Source: Polynucleobacter sp. MWH-Jannik1A5 (GTDB taxonomy: Bacteria > Pseudomonadota > Gammaproteobacteria > Burkholderiales > Burkholderiaceae). From it: 64,000 bases of DNA. The stretch's first letter is position 1. Each line of letters begins with the position of its first letter. Positions 36,597 through 46,553 of the stretch are shown here, piece after piece. The translations under genes and the position numbers were made by a program. The notes below the pieces were generated by a model. The model had not been told where the DNA came from and did not search any database. It was given only the letters and a program-made list of their open reading frames with translations. The stretch covers positions 283,275 to 347,274 of the forward strand of contig NZ_JACVPQ010000001.1 of assembly GCF_018881795.1 (NCBI RefSeq), written 5' to 3'.

Positions 36597-36621
36597 CAAG
36601 TGTCGTGTTTCGAGACACTTG
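36597..36621. repeat. Palindromic site C, right direct repeat of the nested element
   Basis: Arms CAAGTGTCG and AGACACTTG with centre TGTTTCG; 24 of 25 positions match site B in the same orientation. It directly abuts the integrase start, the usual place of an attachment site. Confidence 0.75.
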
Positions 36622-36661
36622 TAGCTTAACTTCAGATTTCAGGAAGGTCGATCGGAAAATT

Positions 36662-36678
36662 TGTCGAGTAAACCGACA
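36662..36678. repeat. Palindromic site D
   Basis: TGTCG, centre AGTAAAC, CGACA, 40 bp right of site C. CCGACCCAAAG at 36709 recalls CGACCCAAA near site E. Confidence 0.5.
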
Positions 36679-36778
36679 TTTCATGTGTGGATATCTGGTA
36701 GGCAGACTCCGACCCAAAGCAGACCATCAATTCAATAATCTGAGTACGCTAACTCTCACCCAAAACTGAGCGACCTGC

Positions 36779-37009
36779 TTAACGTAAGGCTTTATTTAAC
36801 TGATCCACAATCTCGGCCCAATCAGCATCTAAAAGCAACTCATCACGAAGAAGCCTTGCTTGAGATGGTGTCCACAATGGTGCATCCGCTAATTCAATCG
36901 CTTCATCTAAAGGAGCATGCCGATCAATGAATGCCTTAATACTATTACCATCAGAAGGTAGTCCTAATTGAAGGAATAACTCAGAGAATGGATGAAATGA
37001 CTTTTCCAT
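36779..37009 (-). CDS. DUF2789 family protein
   Basis: 76 residues from Met 37009 (MEKSFHPFSELFLQLGLP), with AAGGAG upstream. DUF2789 proteins begin with a Leu/Phe-rich helix like this and contain FIDRHAPLDEAIELADAPLW and WTPSQARLLRDELLLDADWA-like blocks. It lies 2 bp after the copper ATPase and ends the copper operon. The function is unknown. Confidence 0.82.
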   Translation of the reverse strand: MEKSFHPFSELFLQLGLPSDGNSIKAFIDRHAPLDEAIELADAPLWTPSQARLLRDELLLDADWAEIVDQLNKALR

Positions 37010-37011
37010 GA

Positions 37012-39360
37012 TTAATTTCTCCTTAAACGTAACGCATTTGTAATGACCGAGGCTGAGCTCAAGCTCATGGCAAGTGCAGCAATTAATGGTGAGAGTAACC
37101 ATCCAGTGAAAGGATATAAGAGACCAGCAGCAATAGGAATGCCCAGTGCGTTATAAAGAAACGCAAACACTAGGTTTTGCTTCATATTGCCTACCGTATC
37201 GTCTGAAAGCGACTTAGCAATCGCAATACCTCTGAGATCACCTTTAACTAAAGTAATTTGGGCGCTATTCATAGCAACGTCAGTACCGGTGCCCATAGCA
37301 ATACCAACATTGGCTTTTGCTAAAGCTGGAGCATCATTGATGCCATCACCTGCCATTGCAACAATCCGACCTTCATTTTGTAGTCGAGTTACCAATTCGA
37401 GCTTATCTGCTGGCTTAACCTCTCCATAGACCTCTTCAATCCCAAGGCGCTTGCCAACAGATTTAGCAGTTGTTAATCCATCTCCAGTTGCCATCACAAT
37501 TCGCAATCCCGCCTCTCTTAAGGTTTGCAAAGCCTCTGGCGTAGTAGCCTTAATAGGATCAGAGACAGCTAAAAGTCCAGCAAGCTTTCCGTTGATAGCT
37601 AAATGCATCACGCTAGCGCCTTCAGAGCGGAGCTCCTCTGCTTGGGCTTTCAAAATATCAACAGAAACTCCCAGCTTATCCATCAATGCAGTATTACCCA
37701 ACGCCAAATGAAACAAGCCAACGCTACCTTGAACTCCAATTCCTGAACTAGATTCAAAGTTTTCAGGTTTCTCCAGGGGCAAATTACCATCTCTTGCAGC
37801 ACGAACAATCGCATCGGCAAGAGGATGCTCACTGCCCTGATCAAGACTTGCTGCAAGCTTTAAGACCTCATTACCATCAAAGCTGGGCGCAGGAATAACT
37901 CTATCAAAAATTGGCTTACCCTCTGTTAAGGTGCCTGTTTTATCAATAATGAGGGTGTTCACCTTACGAAGATTTTCAATGGCCGCAGCGTCGCGGAACA
38001 AAATTCCCTTTGTCGCCCCTTTACCAGTAGCAACCATAATCGACATTGGCGTGGCAAGACCTAGGGCACAAGGGCAAGCAATGATTAATACCGAAACCGC
38101 ATTGATTAAACCAAAGACCCAACTTGGTTCGGGGCCAAAGATCCCCCAAATGAAAAAAGTCAGTAAAGCTATCGCTACAACCGTTACTACAAAATATCCC
38201 GCAACAATATCTGCCATTCGCTGCATTGGTGCTCTGGAGCGTTGGGCTTGAGCTACCATTTGCACAATTTGAGCCAGCATGGTTGATGAACCAACACGCT
38301 CGGCTTTAATAATCAATGCGCCATTGGTATTCATCGTTGCTCCAATCACACGATCACCGATACGCTTAGTAACTGGCAATGGCTCCCCGGTAAGCATGGA
38401 TTCATCAAGCGCACTAGAGCCTTCAACAATGACGCCATCAACAGGCACTTTTTCACCTGGGCGCACCCTCAATAAGTCTTCAATATGAACATTTGATAAA
38501 GGAATATCTTCCTCAGATCCATCGCCCTTAATTCTTCTAGCTGTTTTAGGAGCTAAGCCCAGCAAGGATTTAATTGCCGCAGAAGTTTGTGAACGTGCCT
38601 TTAGTTCCAACACCTGACCAAGCAGAGTCAATGAAATAATGACGGCGGCTGCCTCAAAATACACACCAATCCTGCCCATAGACATAAAGGAAGCAGGAAA
38701 TACTTGTGGAGCTACCGTAGCAACAACGCTATACAAAAATGCAGCACCTGTTCCCAATCCAATCAAAGTCCACATATTTGGACTGCGATTGGCTATGGAT
38801 TGCCAGCCACGATAAAAGAATGGCCATCCTGCCCATAAAACAATTGGTAAGGATAGGAATAATTCAACCCAGGTTTGGGTTTGAGACTCAAGTAGATTAA
38901 GTTTATGGCCAAACATCGCAAGGACAGTCACCACTGTCGTCAAAGGCAGCGTCCACCAAAATCGTCTTTGAAAATCAACTAATTCTGGATTTTCTTCTTC
39001 CTCTAATTCAGGCAACAGAGGCTCTAAACTCATTCCACAAATTGGGCAATTACCTGGTTGATTCTGCCGAATTTGCGGATGCATGGGGCAGGTATAAATT
39101 GTGCCGGCCACCGAAGCAGGCGACTCTGAGTCCTTTAGTCCCCCATCTAGATACTTGCTGGGCGCTCCAATAAATTTTTCTTTACAACCATTGCTGCAAA
39201 AGTAATACGCAATATTCTTAAGCGAGTAACTATGCTTAGACTGAGAAGTGACCGTCATCCCACAAACAGGATCCTTCAAGGAATTTTCATCTGAAGAATG
39301 TTCGTGATGGGAGTGATCGTGTCCATGCTCATGATGATTGTTCTCATTGTGCTTACTCAT
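37012..39360 (-). CDS. copA: Copper-translocating P1B-type ATPase with YHS and metal-binding N-terminus
   Basis: 782 residues. The His-rich N-terminus ([15 protein letters not shown]) leads to a YHS domain (DPVCGMTV) and a heavy-metal-binding domain ([20 protein letters not shown]). The transport core has [13 protein letters not shown] (CPC), [12 protein letters not shown] (phosphorylated Asp) and [21 protein letters not shown] and [11 protein letters not shown] supply the Tyr-Asn and Met-Ser residues of Cu(I) exporters (P1B-1). It pumps Cu(I) from cytoplasm to periplasm, where the cupredoxin and oxidase of this operon act. Confidence 0.93.
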   Translation of the reverse strand: MSKHNENNHHEHGHDHSHHEHSSDENSLKDPVCGMTVTSQSKHSYSLKNIAYYFCSNGCKEKFIGAPSKYLDGGLKDSESPASVAGTIYTCPMHPQIRQNQPGNCPICGMSLEPLLPELEEEENPELVDFQRRFWWTLPLTTVVTVLAMFGHKLNLLESQTQTWVELFLSLPIVLWAGWPFFYRGWQSIANRSPNMWTLIGLGTGAAFLYSVVATVAPQVFPASFMSMGRIGVYFEAAAVIISLTLLGQVLELKARSQTSAAIKSLLGLAPKTARRIKGDGSEEDIPLSNVHIEDLLRVRPGEKVPVDGVIVEGSSALDESMLTGEPLPVTKRIGDRVIGATMNTNGALIIKAERVGSSTMLAQIVQMVAQAQRSRAPMQRMADIVAGYFVVTVVAIALLTFFIWGIFGPEPSWVFGLINAVSVLIIACPCALGLATPMSIMVATGKGATKGILFRDAAAIENLRKVNTLIIDKTGTLTEGKPIFDRVIPAPSFDGNEVLKLAASLDQGSEHPLADAIVRAARDGNLPLEKPENFESSSGIGVQGSVGLFHLALGNTALMDKLGVSVDILKAQAEELRSEGASVMHLAINGKLAGLLAVSDPIKATTPEALQTLREAGLRIVMATGDGLTTAKSVGKRLGIEEVYGEVKPADKLELVTRLQNEGRIVAMAGDGINDAPALAKANVGIAMGTGTDVAMNSAQITLVKGDLRGIAIAKSLSDDTVGNMKQNLVFAFLYNALGIPIAAGLLYPFTGWLLSPLIAALAMSLSSASVITNALRLRRN

Positions 39361-39377
39361 TGCAAATCCTTGTTTAC

Positions 39378-39887
39378 CTAATTCATTAAAACTGGCGTAT
39401 CTGGGATTTCATTATCTGAAGATGATTTACCTGGGAATTGACTTTGCAATAGTTGACTCACCATTTCAATTCCAGACAAAATGCCAGCCTGATATTCATT
39501 GAGCGCAAATTTGGATTCGATCTCATGACAAATAACATCCCACGCACTGGCATCCGCATTTGAATGAATGCCTCTATCGGCAATTATCTCTACAGCATGA
39601 TCGGCTAATAAAATATAAATGAGCACCCCATTATTGTGCTCGGTATCCCAAACTCTGAGATTGGTAAAGACTTCAATTGCACGATCTCTAGGGCTTAAGT
39701 CTTTTAACAAGGCAAGCGTATCCAGGGCACCTTCCACGGCAAAACAGATTTGACCCGAATGTTGAGCCTCACTATCTCGAATCGCATTTGTTATTGCGGC
39801 AAGATCTTCCTTGGAAAAGCATTTCTCTACCTTGCGACTATGAGACCAGAGATGTTTTATTAATCGATTCATATTCATGCTTACCAT
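39378..39887 (-). CDS. TPM domain protein
   Basis: 169 residues. The TPM fold is visible from [20 protein letters not shown], then [20 protein letters not shown] and [18 protein letters not shown]. The last block matches the TPM C-terminal motif. It has no signal peptide and overlaps the previous TPM gene by 7 bp. Together with that gene and LemA it forms a LemA-TPM-TPM set, common in bacteria but not usually part of copper operons. Confidence 0.82.
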   Translation of the reverse strand: MVSMNMNRLIKHLWSHSRKVEKCFSKEDLAAITNAIRDSEAQHSGQICFAVEGALDTLALLKDLSPRDRAIEVFTNLRVWDTEHNNGVLIYILLADHAVEIIADRGIHSNADASAWDVICHEIESKFALNEYQAGILSGIEMVSQLLQSQFPGKSSSDNEIPDTPVLMN

Positions 39888-40744
39888 CTCCCCGAGGAGC
39901 CACCGCCACCAAAGCCGCCACCGCCACCACTAAATCCACCACCTCCACCATGGCCTCCACTGCTATAGCCACCAAAGCCATGTCTACCCAACCCCATTCC
40001 GGATAGAGCAACGACCAATGCCACAACACCGGCAATTAAGGCCATAGAAAACGCACCGAACATAAACCAGGCGATAAGAGCTACAAATCCTCCAGTAACT
40101 AGGGATCCAGGTAACCTGCCGAGCATCGATCGTAAGATTCCACCAAGCACTAAAGCCACAATAAAAATGATTGGTAAAAACGAACGAATATCCCCGGGGT
40201 CACGCATTTCTGTATTAGTTGGGTTTGGCGCTGGTAACGCCTCACCATCAACCACGCTAATCACAGCGTTTAGGCCATCCGTAATGCCGCCATAAAAATC
40301 CTGCTGTTTGAAACGGGGCACAATGATTTGGTCGATGATTCGCTTGCTAGTTGCATCAGTTAATACACCTTCAAGGCCGTAACCCACCTCAATCCGAAGT
40401 GCTCTATCAGCCTTAGCAATAATCAGAATCGCACCATCATCGACTTTTTTGCGCCCAATCTTCCATTGCTCCGCTACGCGAATTGCATATTGCTCAATTG
40501 ACTCAGGAGCGGTAGATTGCAGCATCAAGACGACAATCTGACTACCCTTTTGAGCCTCAAAGTTACTTAAGGTTTGATCTAGAGAGCTGACCTGAGCCGG
40601 TGTAAGAGTGCCCGTTTGATCAATTACTCGCCCCGATAAAGCCGGTACCGCCTGCTGCGCCACAGAAAACTGAGGCAAGCAAAGCAGCGCCAAAACCGAT
40701 AGTAAAGCTAAGAGACGTTTGGGGAACTGGAAAAAACGGGTCAC
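39881..40744 (-). CDS. YgcG family TPM protein with Gly-rich tail
   Basis: 287 residues. A signal peptide (LLALLSVLALLCLPQFSVAQ) precedes a periplasmic TPM domain (GRVIDQTGTLTPAQVSSL; KVDDGAILIIAKADRALRIE; GYGLEGVLTDA). Two membrane helices and a Gly/Ser tail ([13 protein letters not shown]) follow. TPM proteins are linked to photosystem repair in plants and membrane stress in bacteria. It lies 14 bp after lemA. Confidence 0.88.
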   Translation of the reverse strand: MTRFFQFPKRLLALLSVLALLCLPQFSVAQQAVPALSGRVIDQTGTLTPAQVSSLDQTLSNFEAQKGSQIVVLMLQSTAPESIEQYAIRVAEQWKIGRKKVDDGAILIIAKADRALRIEVGYGLEGVLTDATSKRIIDQIIVPRFKQQDFYGGITDGLNAVISVVDGEALPAPNPTNTEMRDPGDIRSFLPIIFIVALVLGGILRSMLGRLPGSLVTGGFVALIAWFMFGAFSMALIAGVVALVVALSGMGLGRHGFGGYSSGGHGGGGGFSGGGGGFGGGGSSGRW

Positions 40745-40758
40745 GGAAGATACTCCAA

Positions 40759-41361
40759 TTATTTCGCTGCTGGCGTATCAAATGAAACACTAGGAGGAGA
40801 AGCCAGCTCTTTCTCATTCTCAACAGTAAAGTTAGCCTTAGCCTTATAGCCAAACATCATTGCTGTTAAGTTAGATGGGAATGAGCGAATCGTGACGTTG
40901 TAATCCTGTACAGATTTAATGTAACGATTACGAGCAACTGTAATGCGATTTTCAGTGCCCTCTAGTTGCGCTTGCAAATCTCTAAACCCTTGATTTGCTC
41001 GTAAGCTCGGGTAATTTTCTGAAACGACTAATAGTCTGGATAAAGCCGAAGTGAGCTGTCCTTGCGCTTGCTGGAATTTCTGAAAAGCTTCTGGGTTGTT
41101 TACCAAATCAGGAGTAGCTTGAATTGAGGTCGCTTTAGATCTAGCCTCTACAACCTTAGTTAGAGTATCTTGCTCAAACTTAGCTTCGCCTTTGACCGTG
41201 CTTACTAGATTAGGAATCAGGTCGGCTCTACGCTGATATTGATTCAATACCTCAGACCAGCTAGAAGTTACCTGCTCATCTTGGGACTGAATTTGGTTAT
41301 ACCCACAACCTGATAACAATACCGCTGCTATTGCCAACAGACCGATAAGATATTTACGCAT
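40759..41361 (-). CDS. lemA: LemA family lipoprotein
   Basis: 200 residues. A lipobox (AVLLSGCGYN) indicates lipid anchoring. The LemA core shows WSEVLNQYQRRADLIPNLV, then GEAKFEQDTLTKVVEARSKA and PSLRANQGFRDLQAQLEGTE. The family is of unknown biochemical role, mostly linked to TPM genes. It is 87 bp downstream of the CopZ-like gene in the copper operon. Confidence 0.93.
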   Translation of the reverse strand: MRKYLIGLLAIAAVLLSGCGYNQIQSQDEQVTSSWSEVLNQYQRRADLIPNLVSTVKGEAKFEQDTLTKVVEARSKATSIQATPDLVNNPEAFQKFQQAQGQLTSALSRLLVVSENYPSLRANQGFRDLQAQLEGTENRITVARNRYIKSVQDYNVTIRSFPSNLTAMMFGYKAKANFTVENEKELASPPSVSFDTPAAK

Positions 41362-41448
41362 TTGTTACTCCTTTACTTAATTGAAGTTTGAGTCTTTAAG
41401 AACAGTCACCTTTTTAGATGTCTAAAAAATTGGGAATTAAAGAGAGTG

Positions 41449-41709
41449 TTAACCACAACAGCAACCACCAGATTTTTTCTGTGGCGCCTGAACGCCGCCA
41501 TCAAGATCTAAAGAAGATGGATAACCACCCTCATTAAGCGCATAAATCAAATCATCACTCATCCAGCTCGTCCTATCTAAATGCACTTTGCCGTTTTGCA
41601 AGTCAACATGGATATTTGAAACGCCATCTAAAGATTCAAGCGCCTTGGTAACGTGTTTGACACAAGAGCCACAGGTCATGCCGGCCACATTTAAATGAAT
41701 TTGACTCAT
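41449..41709 (-). CDS. CopZ-like heavy-metal-associated domain protein
   Basis: 86 residues, HMA ferredoxin-like fold. The metal-binding loop is AGMTCGSCVKHV (MTCxxC). The C-terminus adds a Cys cluster (KKSGGCCCG) that could bind more metal. A cytoplasmic copper chaperone delivering Cu(I) to the P-type ATPase is likely. It follows the CusF-like gene by 2 bp. Confidence 0.9.
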   Translation of the reverse strand: MSQIHLNVAGMTCGSCVKHVTKALESLDGVSNIHVDLQNGKVHLDRTSWMSDDLIYALNEGGYPSSLDLDGGVQAPQKKSGGCCCG

Positions 41710-41711
41710 AT

Positions 41712-42020
41712 TCAGTCTCCTTTTTTTAATTCGATGACATACAGCTTTCCACCTTCGCTTGATGCTACGAATTCCACTTGGTCTCCAGACTTAAGACCAT
41801 TTAAAAGAGTTTTGTTTTTCACGTTAAAAATCATGGTCATTGGGGGCATATCTAAATTCTTGATTTCCTCGTGACGAATGGTGACTTTGCCTTGCTCCAA
41901 ATCAACTTTGCGTACCTGACCAGCCGTATATGCACCAGTAGATTGGGCGCTTGCTACATGAGTCAAGATTACTCCTGATAGTAGAAAAATAACACTCAAA
42001 TATTTTTTTAGATTGTTCAT
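41712..42020 (-). CDS. CusF-like periplasmic copper-binding protein
   Basis: 102 residues from Met 42020, with a signal peptide (YLSVIFLLSGVILTHVASA). The OB-fold CusF-type domain shows GQVRKVDLEQGKVTIRHEEI and DMPPMTMIFNV, which supply the His and Met ligands. It binds Cu(I) in the periplasm and would feed an efflux system. A longer frame to 42065 overlaps the DUF411 gene and is less likely. Confidence 0.85.
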   Translation of the reverse strand: MNNLKKYLSVIFLLSGVILTHVASAQSTGAYTAGQVRKVDLEQGKVTIRHEEIKNLDMPPMTMIFNVKNKTLLNGLKSGDQVEFVASSEGGKLYVIELKKGD

Positions 42021-42030
42021 TATTAAATTC

Positions 42031-42498
42031 CTATCGATAAGATTGATAAATTTGGGATTGACCATTTTTGGAGATCAATAAAACGTCATAAGGATCTTTT
42101 CTAGATCCATACTCAGGACCATCCATTCCTGGAGAGCCTATGGGCATCGCTGGTACAGCAATCCCCACAGCATTGGGCTTCTCGGCCAATAAACGCTTAA
42201 TTTCCCTCGCCGGGACATGGCCTTCGATTGCATAACCATCAATGACTGCGGTATGGCAAGACCCAAACTGAATGGGCATGCCCATCTTCTTTCTAATCTG
42301 GTCATTACCATCGCTGATCACTTTAGTAGCAAAGCCATTTTTCTCCACATACGAAATCCAATCCTTGCAACAGCCACAAGTTGGACTCTTCCATACTGTG
42401 ATCAATGGTTTTTCACTGACAGCACTGGATGCAAACGGCACTAGCACCAATCCCATTGCTATAGCCCTTCTTGTTAAATTAATGTTGATGGGAGCCAT
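42031..42498 (-). CDS. DUF411 metal-binding protein, Tat-type signal
   Basis: 155 residues. The N-terminus NLTRRAIAMGLVLVPFASSA has the twin-Arg form of a Tat signal. The mature domain shows KSPTCGCCKDW (CxCC) and SCHTAVIDGYAIEGHVP, characteristic of DUF411, usually next to copper genes. It overlaps the upstream cupredoxin gene by 20 bp. A periplasmic copper-binding role is inferred. Confidence 0.88.
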   Translation of the reverse strand: MAPININLTRRAIAMGLVLVPFASSAVSEKPLITVWKSPTCGCCKDWISYVEKNGFATKVISDGNDQIRKKMGMPIQFGSCHTAVIDGYAIEGHVPAREIKRLLAEKPNAVGIAVPAMPIGSPGMDGPEYGSRKDPYDVLLISKNGQSQIYQSYR

Positions 42499-43294
42499 GG
42501 CCGTCCCCTTTCTGTGCTGGTGAAACAGATTTAGGTCCAGCTACCGAAATTGATCCCTTCATTCCCGCATCGTAATGGCCTGGTTGTAGGCATGCAAATT
42601 GCACTTTTCCAGATTTCGTAAATTGCCAAATAATTTCACCTGTTTGACCAGCGCCTAAGGTAACCATGTTTGGCTCGGCATGCTCCATTTCTGGAAACTT
42701 CATCATCTGCTTATAGTGCTCTTGTAGCTCTTGATCTGTACCAAGCACCATTTCATGTTTTGTTTTACCCAGATTCTTGACTACAAAGTGGATAGTTTCG
42801 CCTTGCTTGACTTGAATACTGCTAGGATTAAATCTCATGTTGTCTGTCATGCGAACTCTAATTGTTCGATTTACTTTGGCTGCAATACCCGGCTGTCCAA
42901 CACTAGAATTTTCGCTGGCATGATCATGACCACCACTAGCGCCATGGTCATGAGACATTGCGCCCATGCCACCCATAGCCCCCATGCCTGCGCCTGATCC
43001 CTGCATCTTGTCATGCATCGCCTTACATTGACTAGCACTCATCTCAGGATGCATTTGTTGGCACATTGCCACCCTTTGTTCAGGAGTCATTTTTGCCATA
43101 TTCTCGTGCATCGCCTTACATTGATCAGGACTCATTTCAGGATGCATTTTTTGACACATCGCTGCCATTGGATCTTGGTTCATGGCCCCTTGATTCATCA
43201 TCCCCATACCGCCAGGTTGTGTTGCACCTTGCGCAAACACCAAACTAGATGCTGCCATCGCAATTGCTGCCAATGTAAATTGAATATTTTTCAT
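42479..43294 (-). CDS. Cupredoxin copper-resistance protein, CopI-like
   Basis: 271 residues. A signal peptide (LAAIAMAASSLVFAQ) is followed by Met/His repeats (MHPEMSPDQCKAMH and MHPEMSASQCKAMH), then a cupredoxin domain with ligands in GKTKHEMVLG and FACLQPGHYDAGMKG (His, Cys, His, Met). CopI-type proteins protect the periplasm against copper. The repeated Met/His arms could store copper. It lies between the multicopper oxidase and DUF411 genes. Confidence 0.88.
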   Translation of the reverse strand: MKNIQFTLAAIAMAASSLVFAQGATQPGGMGMMNQGAMNQDPMAAMCQKMHPEMSPDQCKAMHENMAKMTPEQRVAMCQQMHPEMSASQCKAMHDKMQGSGAGMGAMGGMGAMSHDHGASGGHDHASENSSVGQPGIAAKVNRTIRVRMTDNMRFNPSSIQVKQGETIHFVVKNLGKTKHEMVLGTDQELQEHYKQMMKFPEMEHAEPNMVTLGAGQTGEIIWQFTKSGKVQFACLQPGHYDAGMKGSISVAGPKSVSPAQKGDGHGSHQH

Positions 43295-43311
43295 TTTGTT
43301 TTCCTTAATTA

Positions 43312-44724
43312 TTAATGTCCAGAATGCCCATTGGGCTTTCTTACTTGTACTTCGATTTCTTTTGTAGAGCTTGGTCTTGTTGATTGCATAGGTTTTGCAG
43401 TATTTAGTTGCGTTGGAGCTGCAGGTAATGCGCCTTTGTAAGCCTCTGCCACCGTACCAGCCGGATGCTTATACCAACCCGGATCTGCATAATCGCCAGG
43501 CTTTTGATCCTTACGTACTTTTAATACGCTAAACATACCGCCCATCTCTACCGACCCAAAAGGACCCATACCCGTCATCATGCGAGCCGTGTTATCGGGA
43601 ATAGGCATTTCCATTTCAGACATATCACCCATACCCCTTTCACCCATCACCATATAGTCAGGTATCAGACTGTTGATCTTCTTGCCAACCCCCCGATGAT
43701 CAACGCCAATCATGGTGGGGAGGTTATGCCCCATTGCATTCATGGTGTGGTGGCTCTTATGGCAATGGATCGCCCAGTCACCCTCTTCATCTGCAAGAAA
43801 TTCAATTTGCCGCATCTGCCCAACAGCCACGTCAGTGGTTACCTCAGGCCAACGAGCAGTTTTTGGAACAGGGCCTCCATCAGTGCCTGTGACCGAAAAC
43901 TCATGCCCATGAAGATGAATTGGATGATTGGTCATTGTTAAGTTTCCTACTCTGATTCGGACCTTGTCATTTAGGGCGACATTCAAAGAATCTATGCCAG
44001 GAAAAACGCGGCTATTCCAGCTCCATATATTGAAGTCAACCATCGTGGCTACTTTTGGTGTGTAACTACCAGGATCAATGTCATATGAGCTCAATAAAAA
44101 ACAAAAGTCCCTATTAACATCATCAATAAGTGGATTTTGATCTTTAGGATGCGTAATCCACATACCCATCATTCCCATTGCCATCTGCGTCATTTCATCG
44201 GCATGGGGGTGGTACATGAAAGTCCCCGGGCGGCGAGCAACAAACTCGTACATAAAGGTTTTTCCCGGCGGAATACCTTTTTGAGTTAAACCTGTTACAC
44301 CATCCATACCATTTGGTAATCTTTGGCCATGCCAATGCACTGAAGTCTGCTCTGGTAACCGGTTAGTAACAAATATCCGAACTCGATCACCTTCCACCAC
44401 TTCGATTGTTGGCCCAGGGCTTTGACCGTTGTAACCCCATAGGTGCGCCTTAAATCCAGGAGTCATTTCTCGCACTACTGGCTCAGCGACTAAATGAAAC
44501 TCCTTAACACCCTCATTCATTCTCCAAGGCAATGTCCAGCCATTTAAGGTAACAACTGGGTTGTATGGGCGACCTGTACTAGGTGTTAATGGTGGCATCG
44601 TATTAGCGTTCACCTGCGTCACTAATTCTGGGGCACCAGATAAGGCATAGCGGCCAACTGCTGCAACCGCGACAGCACCGCCAGCAATACCGGCATATTT
44701 AAAAAAATCTCTTCTTGAACTCAT
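43312..44724 (-). CDS. Multicopper oxidase (copper oxidase)
   Basis: 470 residues. A Tat signal (SSRRDFFKYAGIAGGA) sends the folded enzyme to the periplasm. All four copper-binding segments are visible: SVHWHGQRL, FMYHPHADEM, HPIHLHGHEF and WAIHCHKSHHTMNAMGH. It oxidises Cu(I) to the less toxic Cu(II). It is shorter than PcoA/CopA (about 600) but has the same motif order. Met-rich segments (MGERGMGDMSEMEMP) may gather copper. Confidence 0.93.
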   Translation of the reverse strand: MSSRRDFFKYAGIAGGAVAVAAVGRYALSGAPELVTQVNANTMPPLTPSTGRPYNPVVTLNGWTLPWRMNEGVKEFHLVAEPVVREMTPGFKAHLWGYNGQSPGPTIEVVEGDRVRIFVTNRLPEQTSVHWHGQRLPNGMDGVTGLTQKGIPPGKTFMYEFVARRPGTFMYHPHADEMTQMAMGMMGMWITHPKDQNPLIDDVNRDFCFLLSSYDIDPGSYTPKVATMVDFNIWSWNSRVFPGIDSLNVALNDKVRIRVGNLTMTNHPIHLHGHEFSVTGTDGGPVPKTARWPEVTTDVAVGQMRQIEFLADEEGDWAIHCHKSHHTMNAMGHNLPTMIGVDHRGVGKKINSLIPDYMVMGERGMGDMSEMEMPIPDNTARMMTGMGPFGSVEMGGMFSVLKVRKDQKPGDYADPGWYKHPAGTVAEAYKGALPAAPTQLNTAKPMQSTRPSSTKEIEVQVRKPNGHSGH

Positions 44725-44736
44725 TATTTTTCCTTA

Positions 44737-46173
44737 TCAATGTCCGGCAGGGTTTGCTAACGTCCCCGCCCCAGTAACGCTAGGCACCTGGAGTATTGTT
44801 GGTCTGCCAATTAAGGAGGACTGCAAAGCAGCATCTGTTAACCAAAATTGTTGCTGAGCATTAATTGCTGCAATTACTGCAGAGACCTGATCTCTTGAGT
44901 CGGCAATCAACTCAAAGACACCAATAATCATGCCGTTATAGCGAAGCTGACTTTCTTCAGCGATGGCTTTGCGTACAGGTATTACTTCTTTTCGATAGTG
45001 TTGGGATATGTCGTATGCAGTTCGATAGGCCGAGTAAGTCTCCCTCAAATTGGAACTAGCGTTTCGAGTAACGCCCTCTAGCCGATTAAATGCGGCTAAA
45101 GTTTGGGCATTCATAGCATCCCTACTCATATTTCCCCAATCGAAAATTGGTAGTCGAATCGAGATTTCATAACCCTGCTTTGGAGTGCTCTCACCAGATG
45201 CTGAATCAAATTTAGTGCCGCGATTAAAGCCCAATTCAATATCGGTAAAACTGGTGATGTTGTTAAGCCCCTGAGCTTTCGCTGCCGCCTCTAAAGTTGC
45301 TGTAGCCAAGCGAATGTCTAGCCGCTCCACGCCAGCTTGCTGCGCAATAAATTCGGTGTTTGGTGGTTGCTTAGGCAGATCAGGTAAACGATTGGGCAAT
45401 TTGAGTTCTTTTGCCTGAGCTTCACTTAAGCCAAGGGCACGAACAAGCTCCTCCCTACGACTTACTGAAGTCTGTTTTGCATTAGCAAACTGCGTAGCCG
45501 AGTCTGCATAAAAAGCCTGCTGCCTTGCACGAGTAATCTTATTAAGATTACCTACTGCTTCCATGCGCCTTGCTAGCTCAGCACTTGCTTCTGCACTTCG
45601 AAAAACTTGATCGGCATATTTTAGGGATTGCTCTGCTGCAACTGCACGAACCCAAGCCTGGCGAACCAAAGTAACTTGATCAATGATTTCGGTAGTTAAA
45701 CGCAATTGAGCTTGTTCAATTCGCTTATCAGCTATTCCTTTGCGTTGAGGCAAAGTAATCAGATCTAATAATCCAAATACAAACCAGCGATTAAATTCGA
45801 TCTCTGGACTAGTAACCATTCGCTCAAAAGCAAAATAAGGATTAGACATTCTGCCTGCTTGGGCAGCAGACGCTGCTTCAGACCAATTCTGGGCAATAAG
45901 TGCTTGAACGGCTGGACTATTAATCAAGGCAAGCTGAACAGCATCGCTTTGATTTAAATTCTTAGCCAGCAGTTCCTGAGCTCTACCCTGAAGAACATCA
46001 CGCTCATCTGACGATTTTGCTAAAACAACCTGGCCATTAGTAAATTTACTCGAATCCAGATTCGTTTTTTGTAAGGCCTCATCAATATTGACGCTAGCGC
46101 ATCCAGTAAGAGCACTCACGAATAAGATTGATACGAGTTTGTATCGCTTAGCGAAAGGAATGGTCATCATCAT
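44737..46173 (-). CDS. TolC family outer-membrane factor
   Basis: 478 residues. Signal peptide with lipobox-like LVSILFVSALTGCAS; two repeated coiled-coil regions follow (SEAASAAQAGRMSNPYFAFE; IRLPIFDWGNMSRDAMNAQT), typical of OEP/TolC. It begins within the stop codon of the upstream small gene (4-bp overlap). With no RND pump in this operon it may serve the pump at 52569-55691, or act with the oxidase as in CopB-like systems. Confidence 0.85.
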   Translation of the reverse strand: MMMTIPFAKRYKLVSILFVSALTGCASVNIDEALQKTNLDSSKFTNGQVVLAKSSDERDVLQGRAQELLAKNLNQSDAVQLALINSPAVQALIAQNWSEAASAAQAGRMSNPYFAFERMVTSPEIEFNRWFVFGLLDLITLPQRKGIADKRIEQAQLRLTTEIIDQVTLVRQAWVRAVAAEQSLKYADQVFRSAEASAELARRMEAVGNLNKITRARQQAFYADSATQFANAKQTSVSRREELVRALGLSEAQAKELKLPNRLPDLPKQPPNTEFIAQQAGVERLDIRLATATLEAAAKAQGLNNITSFTDIELGFNRGTKFDSASGESTPKQGYEISIRLPIFDWGNMSRDAMNAQTLAAFNRLEGVTRNASSNLRETYSAYRTAYDISQHYRKEVIPVRKAIAEESQLRYNGMIIGVFELIADSRDQVSAVIAAINAQQQFWLTDAALQSSLIGRPTILQVPSVTGAGTLANPAGH

Positions 46174-46487
46174 TTAACCCCCTCGTGATGATTTCTTGAA
46201 TGCCCTTCGCTTGTTGGCACCGTATCAGCCTGAGCAGCTTCTTTGGCATACGCTTTCCATCCGCCGATCTTTTGGACGGTAGCGTTAGCCTGCTTCCAAG
46301 GAATGATCTCCTCTTCCGAATAAGGCTGATAATTTTTAAATACTGACGTGTACTGCAGCGACTCGGCAATAGACTTTGCCGAAGAACCATTTACCGCCGC
46401 ATCTTGCGCCGATGCAACTGGACTACCTAGTAATGTGAGCGCCAATAGAAACATTCCATTGCCCCACATGCATTTAAACATGCTCAT
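46170..46487 (-). CDS. Small exported hypothetical protein
   Basis: 105 residues from Met 46487 (or Met 46481). The signal peptide MFLLALTLLGSPVASAQ suggests export. The mature part is short with a His-containing tail (SEGHSRNHHEGVK). Its stop overlaps the TolC-like start by 4 bp. Small exported proteins of this layout are frequent before TolC-like genes in copper operons. Function unknown. Confidence 0.65.
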   Translation of the reverse strand: MSMFKCMWGNGMFLLALTLLGSPVASAQDAAVNGSSAKSIAESLQYTSVFKNYQPYSEEEIIPWKQANATVQKIGGWKAYAKEAAQADTVPTSEGHSRNHHEGVK

Positions 46488-46553
46488 AATTTCTCCAATA
46501 GACAAACGTAGCGACAAGACTTGTCGCCAAAATCTACTTACTACTGAGGAAAT

